Source of the DNA: Mesorhizobium sangaii
GTDB lineage: Bacteria > Pseudomonadota > Alphaproteobacteria > Rhizobiales > Rhizobiaceae
Reading direction: 5' to 3'
DNA length: 64,000 bases
Assembly (NCBI RefSeq): GCF_014207355.1
Contig: NZ_JACHEF010000001.1
Span: forward strand, 1,681,812-1,745,811
The notes beneath the pieces are model-generated. The model had not been told where the DNA came from. It saw only the letters and a list, made by a program, of their open reading frames with translations, and did no database searches. This document shows, piece by piece, positions 60,062 to 64,000 of the stretch (within the stretch, counting starts at the first letter, position 1; each line of letters begins with the position of its first letter). Both the position numbers and the translations under genes were made by a program.

Positions 60062-60364
60062 CTAGCCATGAATTAAATGAAACAGAAGTTTCAATACGGG
60101 AATGACGATTATCAATATTAATACGACAATGTGAGAGCGCTTTATATCCACGTTTTTCGGCCCGGGCAGCGCGTTGCCGGTCCAGACTTTGTTGTAAAGA
60201 GCCACCGTCCCAAACATTCCAACAAGGACGAGGAGTGCCAGCGGGAGCGCGTACGGCTTGAACCAAGCAGGAAAGAACGGTCTGCCGATCAAAAGAGGGA
60301 AAATCACCATGCTGGCAACAAGCACGATCGCATTGCGAAAGTCGAACCGTCGGAAACGTTCCAT
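60062..60364 (-). CDS. Small hypothetical membrane protein
   Basis: The protein has 100 residues from ATG 60364 with GGGAGGGG before it. Three membrane helices: AIVLVASMVIFPLLIG, YALPLALLVLVGMFGTVALY, and HIVVLILIIVIPVLKLLFHL. A short basic N-terminus (ERFRRFDFRN) sets the orientation. Function unknown. Confidence 0.65.
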   Translation of the reverse strand: MERFRRFDFRNAIVLVASMVIFPLLIGRPFFPAWFKPYALPLALLVLVGMFGTVALYNKVWTGNALPGPKNVDIKRSHIVVLILIIVIPVLKLLFHLIHG

Positions 60365-60525
60365 CTGCCCCTCCCAAGAACTCTTCAGGGACAGATAAAC
60401 CAAGGTCAACAGCTATTTGCCACGCAAAATAAGATGAACGGACGGGCTTTTCGTATGGCTAGCACAAGCAGCGGATAGAGAGCCATGCCGGCCATCAGGA
60501 GGCCGGCGGCCTTGCTTATCATATC
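60365..60525. other. Upstream flank of the decayed acidic gene
   Basis: About 160 bases with no intact gene. The reading frame of the acidic remnant runs back into it without an ATG, suggesting that the original start has been lost. Confidence 0.35.
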
Positions 60526-60879
60526 GCGCTGCCTGTAGCGCCACATCCGACCCTGCGGGTCGACCGCACCAGCCGGAAGGCGCTGTCGACGTCGATCGAA
60601 GTTCTGATCGGCATGTGAGACGACCTCTCGCCGGATCCTGACCTAGAAGACTCGGCCGGCGACGAATACACGCTTGGATGGCCAATCAGGGGGCCGCATT
60701 CGGCCGGCACTGACAACACCGACCGCGAAGGCGATTTCACCGACTTCGAGGACGGCGGCGATGATGAGCACCCGCTCCGCTGGCAGGCCGAAGGCGCCCA
60801 AGACCATCTGTCACGGGGAACCGAGGGCGAGGCCGAACTCGGCACAACGGAGGAGATCGACAGCAAAGCCGCAACCTGA
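60526..60879 (+). pseudogene. Decayed acidic hypothetical gene with in-frame stop
   Basis: One frame reads ALPVAPHPTLRVDRTSRKAL then STSIEVLIGM, hits TGA at 60616-60618, and continues DDLSPDPDLEDSAGDEYTLG, then WP and further acidic units (DREGDFTDFEDGGDDEHPL) to TGA 60877. The acidic DPDLED...LGW repeats match small acidic proteins of rhizobia, as far as recalled. There is no start codon after the TGA and none in frame upstream. The frame is therefore broken twice. Confidence 0.6.
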
Positions 60880-61093
60880 TGACTGAGGGCTGGTTCTGCT
60901 CCGATGGCGAACCTGATCTCGGTTGCGACGAGAATGCCCGCAAGGGCTATCAGAAAGGCGATACCGGCGACGATCGCGAGGGCGGCGATGAGCATGGTTG
61001 CAAAAACCGTCTTGCCTCGATGTCGGTTCTCCCAGCTAGCGCCGCGAGAGTGCCAGCGTGGACAGCCGCGACGGCCCGCGTCCTTGGAATGAA
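60880..61093. other. Region between the decayed acidic gene and the GNAT gene
   Basis: A minus-strand frame starting at ATG 60995 encodes one strong membrane helix (LIAALAIVAGIAFLIALAGI) but lacks a ribosome site and then runs through the antisense of the decayed gene. It may be a small membrane-protein gene that lost its stop. Support is weak. Confidence 0.25.
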
Positions 61094-61996
61094 CTACCCG
61101 AGAGTTTGACTGGCGAGCGCATAGGTCACCGGTGTGGTTGCATCGCCGACGGCAAAATCGGCGAGGCGTTTGCCCAGCGACATGGTGAGCACCGTGTCGA
61201 AAACCGGCATTCCGCTGTGTGCCAGAAAGGCGGCGAACTCGCCATTGTCCATGTGGGTATCGATCCGCAGGAAAGACCCCGAATGGTCGGCCACGTGCGG
61301 CCGCACGATCGCTACAGCGTCGGCGTCGCTCTCCGCCACGACGGGCCCCACGACATGGCCCCGCCCGAACGGCCGACAGAGCGCGAAAGCGTTCAGCTTG
61401 TCACCCTTGAAAAGACCATAGCCGGCCGAGTGCGCGAAAAGCTTTTCGATCAGCGCCGCCCGCCTCACGCCAAATCCTGCCGCGTCGAGCGCGATCGCAG
61501 CGGGAATATCCCCTGCGTCCAAAGTCCGGACATCGCCTCGACTCTTTGCCGGCCTACCCGTCGTTTGCATGCGGGCGATGCCCTGGCATTGATAGACGGT
61601 CTTCTCCGGCTGGAAGTCGAGCGAGAGATAGAGCCGCCTTGCCGCGCGCGTTGCATTGAGGCGCAAGTCGCAGCCGACGACGTTTTCAAAGACCCGCTTC
61701 ATCAGCCATTGCCCGGCCCCCAGCGTCTGAAGTCGTGGCGAGGTGATGACCATGCCCACGGTTGCGAAATCGGCACCATGCGCGAACCACATGGCCGAAC
61801 CGAGAACCCGGCCGATCTCATCGAGCGCCACGAACCCCTCTCCCGATTCGCGCAGGAATTGCCAGTCCTCGGCGCGATGCGGCCATCCCACGGAGAGCGA
61901 GAGCGCATGCAACCGGTCCAGCTCGACGCTTTCGATGTCGCCGACGCGCATCGAGAAGGTATCGATTTTCAAGCTTCCGGACGGCTTCAATTCCAT
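61094..61996 (-). CDS. GNAT acetyltransferase with two acetyltransferase-like domains
   Basis: The protein has 300 residues from ATG 61996. The first half is a GNAT domain (SLSVGWPHRAEDWQFLRE near 32; VGMVITSPRLQTLGAGQWLM near 78, with the acetyl-CoA loop RLQTLGAG). The second half resembles Acetyltransf_18 (LDAGDIPAAIALDAAGFGVRR near 165; AYALCRPFG-type strand; GPVVAESDADAVAIV). It is divergent from the ArgE-like deacylase, so acetylation of an amino-acid substrate is plausible. Substrate unknown. Confidence 0.85.
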   Translation of the reverse strand: MELKPSGSLKIDTFSMRVGDIESVELDRLHALSLSVGWPHRAEDWQFLRESGEGFVALDEIGRVLGSAMWFAHGADFATVGMVITSPRLQTLGAGQWLMKRVFENVVGCDLRLNATRAARRLYLSLDFQPEKTVYQCQGIARMQTTGRPAKSRGDVRTLDAGDIPAAIALDAAGFGVRRAALIEKLFAHSAGYGLFKGDKLNAFALCRPFGRGHVVGPVVAESDADAVAIVRPHVADHSGSFLRIDTHMDNGEFAAFLAHSGMPVFDTVLTMSLGKRLADFAVGDATTPVTYALASQTLG

Positions 61997-62238
61997 GCCC
62001 CCTGCAAGATTATCGTACCAGAGGGCGACGCACCGATGGCCACTCTCTGCCCCTGCCAACGCTAAACAAGCAGACCGGTACGATTTGCTCGAAAGCCGCG
62101 CACCAACGCTAGATTCAACTGAAACACTTCCGCTTTCGGCACGCAATCGCGAAAGAACGCGCACATCCTCTCCGGAAATCTAGCAGCGTATGGTCGACGG
62201 ATCGATCCCGGTGGACCCGAAATGCTTTGAGGGCTGGA
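61997..62238. promoter_or_regulatory. Divergent GNAT / argE-like promoter region
   Basis: About 240 bases between divergent starts. A longer GNAT frame runs into it (to 62164) but has no ribosome site. No clear operator was recognised. Confidence 0.35.
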
Positions 62239-63363
62239 ATGGACGTCTTCGACATCCTCGACCGTCTTGTCGCCTTTCCATCGGTCGCAGGCAAGCCGAA
62301 CGGTGATATCGCCGGCTGGATCGAGGCCTATCTCGCGGAGCACGGCACGCAGGTCACCGTGCTGCCGGGGCCCGAAGGCGACCGTTCCAATCTGTTCGCG
62401 ACGATCGGCCCCGCCGATGTCCCGGGCTACATCCTGTCCGGCCACATGGACGTCGTTCCCGCCGGCGAGCCGCAATGGAGTTCGGCTCCTTTCGCGCTGC
62501 GCCGGGAGGGCGCGCGACTCTACGGACGCGGCACCACTGACATGAAGGGGTTTCTGGCCGCGGCGCTCGCGGCCGTACCCGCGCTGACGGGACTGGGCCT
62601 GGCCAGGCCAATCCACCTCGCCTTCTCCTATGACGAGGAGGTGGGATGCCGCGGTGTGCCGCATTTGATCGCCCGCCTTGCCGAACTTTGCGCCAAGCCG
62701 CTCGGTGTGATCGTCGGCGAGCCGAGCGGCATGCGCGCCGTGCGCGGCCACAAGGGCAAGGCGGCTGCCCGCGTGACGATCAACGGGCGCTCGGGCCATT
62801 CCTCGCGGCCCGATCTCGGCCTCAACGCCATCCACGCCATGGCCGGTGCGCTGAGCACGGCCGTGAGCGAAGCCCAGCGGCTGGCGAACGGTCCGTTCGA
62901 CCCTGCCTTCGAGCCGCCCTACTCCTCGCTGCAAGCGGGCGTGGTGGCGGGCGGACAGTCGGTCAACATCATCCCCGACACCTGCACACTGGACCTGGAG
63001 GCGCGCGCCATTCCAGGCGTCGACCCGGCCAGCCTGCTTGCGCCGGTAAGAGTGCGGGCAGAGGACCTTGCGGCGCAAGGCTTTCGGGTCGAGTGGACGC
63101 CGATGAGTGCGTATCCGGCGCTGTCGCTGCCGCAAGACGCGGCACTGGCGGGACTGCTGCGCGAGTTGACAGGCGAGGTGCCGCTTGCCGCCGTCAGCTA
63201 CGGCACGGAGGCCGGACTTTACCAGGCTGCCGGGGTCGATGCGATCATCTGCGGACCGGGCGACATCGACCGCGCCCATAAGCCGGATGAGTACATTCTC
63301 ACCAGCGAGCTCGCCGCCTGCCAGCGATTGATCGAGGCGCTGGGCGCCCACTGCGCGGCTTGA
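62239..63363 (+). CDS. argE: M20 deacylase, acetylornithine deacetylase (ArgE) family
   Basis: The protein has 374 residues from ATG 62239 with GAGGG upstream. The M20 signatures are complete: LSGHMDVVPAGEPQWSSAPF near 75 (metal His-x-Asp), GRGTTDMKGFLAAAL near 105, SYDEEVGCRGV near 137 (catalytic Glu pair), a dimerisation domain starting GHKGKAAARVTINGRSGHSS near 175, and HKPDEYI near 350. It removes acetyl (or formyl/succinyl) groups from amino acids. Whether the substrate is N-acetylornithine or another N-acyl amino acid is open. Twelve bases separate it from the reductase gene. Confidence 0.88.
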   Translation: MDVFDILDRLVAFPSVAGKPNGDIAGWIEAYLAEHGTQVTVLPGPEGDRSNLFATIGPADVPGYILSGHMDVVPAGEPQWSSAPFALRREGARLYGRGTTDMKGFLAAALAAVPALTGLGLARPIHLAFSYDEEVGCRGVPHLIARLAELCAKPLGVIVGEPSGMRAVRGHKGKAAARVTINGRSGHSSRPDLGLNAIHAMAGALSTAVSEAQRLANGPFDPAFEPPYSSLQAGVVAGGQSVNIIPDTCTLDLEARAIPGVDPASLLAPVRVRAEDLAAQGFRVEWTPMSAYPALSLPQDAALAGLLRELTGEVPLAAVSYGTEAGLYQAAGVDAIICGPGDIDRAHKPDEYILTSELAACQRLIEALGAHCAA

Positions 63364-63375
63364 AGGGGAACCGGA

Positions 63376-64000
63376 ATGACATTCCTGTTCAATTCCGATG
63401 CGCGGCGCGGGACGATCTTCGCCGAAGCCTTCGTCAAAGAACTGCCGGACGTACCCTTCACGATGGATGCCGCGACGGTCGATCCCGACGCGGTGCGCTA
63501 TCTCATTACCTGGACCGCGCCAGAAGACCTCGCGCGCTACAGGAACCTGGAGCTCCTGTTTTCCATTGGCGCCGGCGTGGACCAGTTCCGCCTCGATACC
63601 TTACCGGAACAGGTGAAGATCGTGCGCACGGTCGAGGAAGGTATCGTGCGCATGATGCAGGAGTATGTGACGCTGGCCGTGCTCGCCCTGCATCGCAACC
63701 TGCCCGCCTATCTGGCACAGCAACGCGCCGGCGAATGGCGTGACATCCCACAGCTGCAGGCCGGGTCGCGCCGGATAGGCGTGCTTGGCCTCGGGCAACT
63801 CGGCCAGGCCGTCCTCGACCGGCTGAAGCCCTTCGGTTTCCCGCTCGCCGGCTGGAGCCGCTCGCCACGGCAGATCGAAGGCGTGACCTGTCATCATGGC
63901 GAACTTGGGCTGGGGGAGATACTCGCGGCCAGCGACATACTGGTCTGCCTGCTGCCGCTGACCGAAGACACGCGCGGTTTCCTCGATGCCGACCTGTTCG
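63376..64000 (+). CDS. GhrA-like D-2-hydroxyacid dehydrogenase, 3' end beyond window
   Basis: Open from ATG 63376 to the right edge (208 codons), so partial. The N-terminal substrate domain has [15 protein letters not shown] near 38 and [18 protein letters not shown] near 60. The NAD(P) domain starts [19 protein letters not shown] near 133 and continues [33 protein letters not shown]. This is the glyoxylate/hydroxypyruvate reductase A pattern. It reduces 2-oxo acids with NADPH. The catalytic His lies beyond the window. Confidence 0.87.
   Translation, partial: MTFLFNSDARRGTIFAEAFVKELPDVPFTMDAATVDPDAVRYLITWTAPEDLARYRNLELLFSIGAGVDQFRLDTLPEQVKIVRTVEEGIVRMMQEYVTLAVLALHRNLPAYLAQQRAGEWRDIPQLQAGSRRIGVLGLGQLGQAVLDRLKPFGFPLAGWSRSPRQIEGVTCHHGELGLGEILAASDILVCLLPLTEDTRGFLDADLF

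Overview
The window looks like chromosome of a Mesorhizobium-type alphaproteobacterium (Rhizobiales). The supporting evidence is the high-GC coding style, a DUF768 gene (a family concentrated in Mesorhizobium), DUF1127 and DUF3422 genes, an ExoX-like exopolysaccharide repressor, a Ku homologue, a CtrA-type box at a pilin promoter, and two intergenic palindromic elements of the kind scattered through rhizobial genomes. No rRNA, tRNA, CRISPR array, insertion sequence or prophage was seen. This genus call rests on gene content read by eye.

Layout, left. 1-4400 is a hydroxy-acid (lactate/glycolate) block: a truncated GlcD-type FAD oxidase, a DUF3422 membrane protein, a GntR/FCD regulator and an FMN L-lactate dehydrogenase. 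The oxidase promoter and the regulator promoter carry matching dyads with the same 11-nt spacing. 4400-17600 is mostly housekeeping: a phosphatase, a glutamine amidotransferase, rsmE, gshA, a DUF937 protein, DUF1127, a LysR regulator, a CHASE4-GGDEF-EAL protein, xseA, a DmpA-type peptidase and DUF768. 18000-26500 is catabolic and accessory: TerC, two small oxidoreductase units, a 2OG-Fe(II) oxygenase, uxuA divergent from an SDR gene, and a Tat-exported Arg-rich small protein. 26500-31600 holds a divergent DUF763/ku pair (DNA end joining), an ExoX-like repressor, an ICMT-like methyltransferase and a strongly palindromic intergenic stretch.

Centre. 31745-45074 is a bidirectional Tad/Flp pilus locus. 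Leftward run cpaF-tadB-tadC-tadD-cpaA. Rightward run flp pilin-cpaB-cpaC-small lipoprotein-tadG-like-two tadE-like-cpaE, then an L,D-transpeptidase and a membrane/coiled-coil protein in overlapping frames. A canonical cpaD is not present. A TTAA-N7-TTAA CtrA box lies in the divergent promoter, and a strong hairpin follows the pilin gene.

Right. 46541-48163 is a compact cobalt-type nitrile hydratase operon (alpha, beta, activator). Next is a divergent pair: a secreted von Willebrand (DUF1194) protein and a 1629-residue receptor with OmpR-type winged helix, a cyclase domain that has lost its catalytic residues, an nSTAND ATPase, one membrane segment and about 16 WD40 repeats. This is the most unusual gene here. 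It is followed by a membrane alpha/beta hydrolase (Abhydrolase_9), a Tat-exported aspartoacylase-like protein, several tiny membrane or basic proteins, and two decayed genes (a GntP permease tail and an acidic hypothetical with an in-frame stop). The window ends in a GNAT / ArgE-like deacylase / GhrA-like reductase cluster, the last truncated by the window edge.
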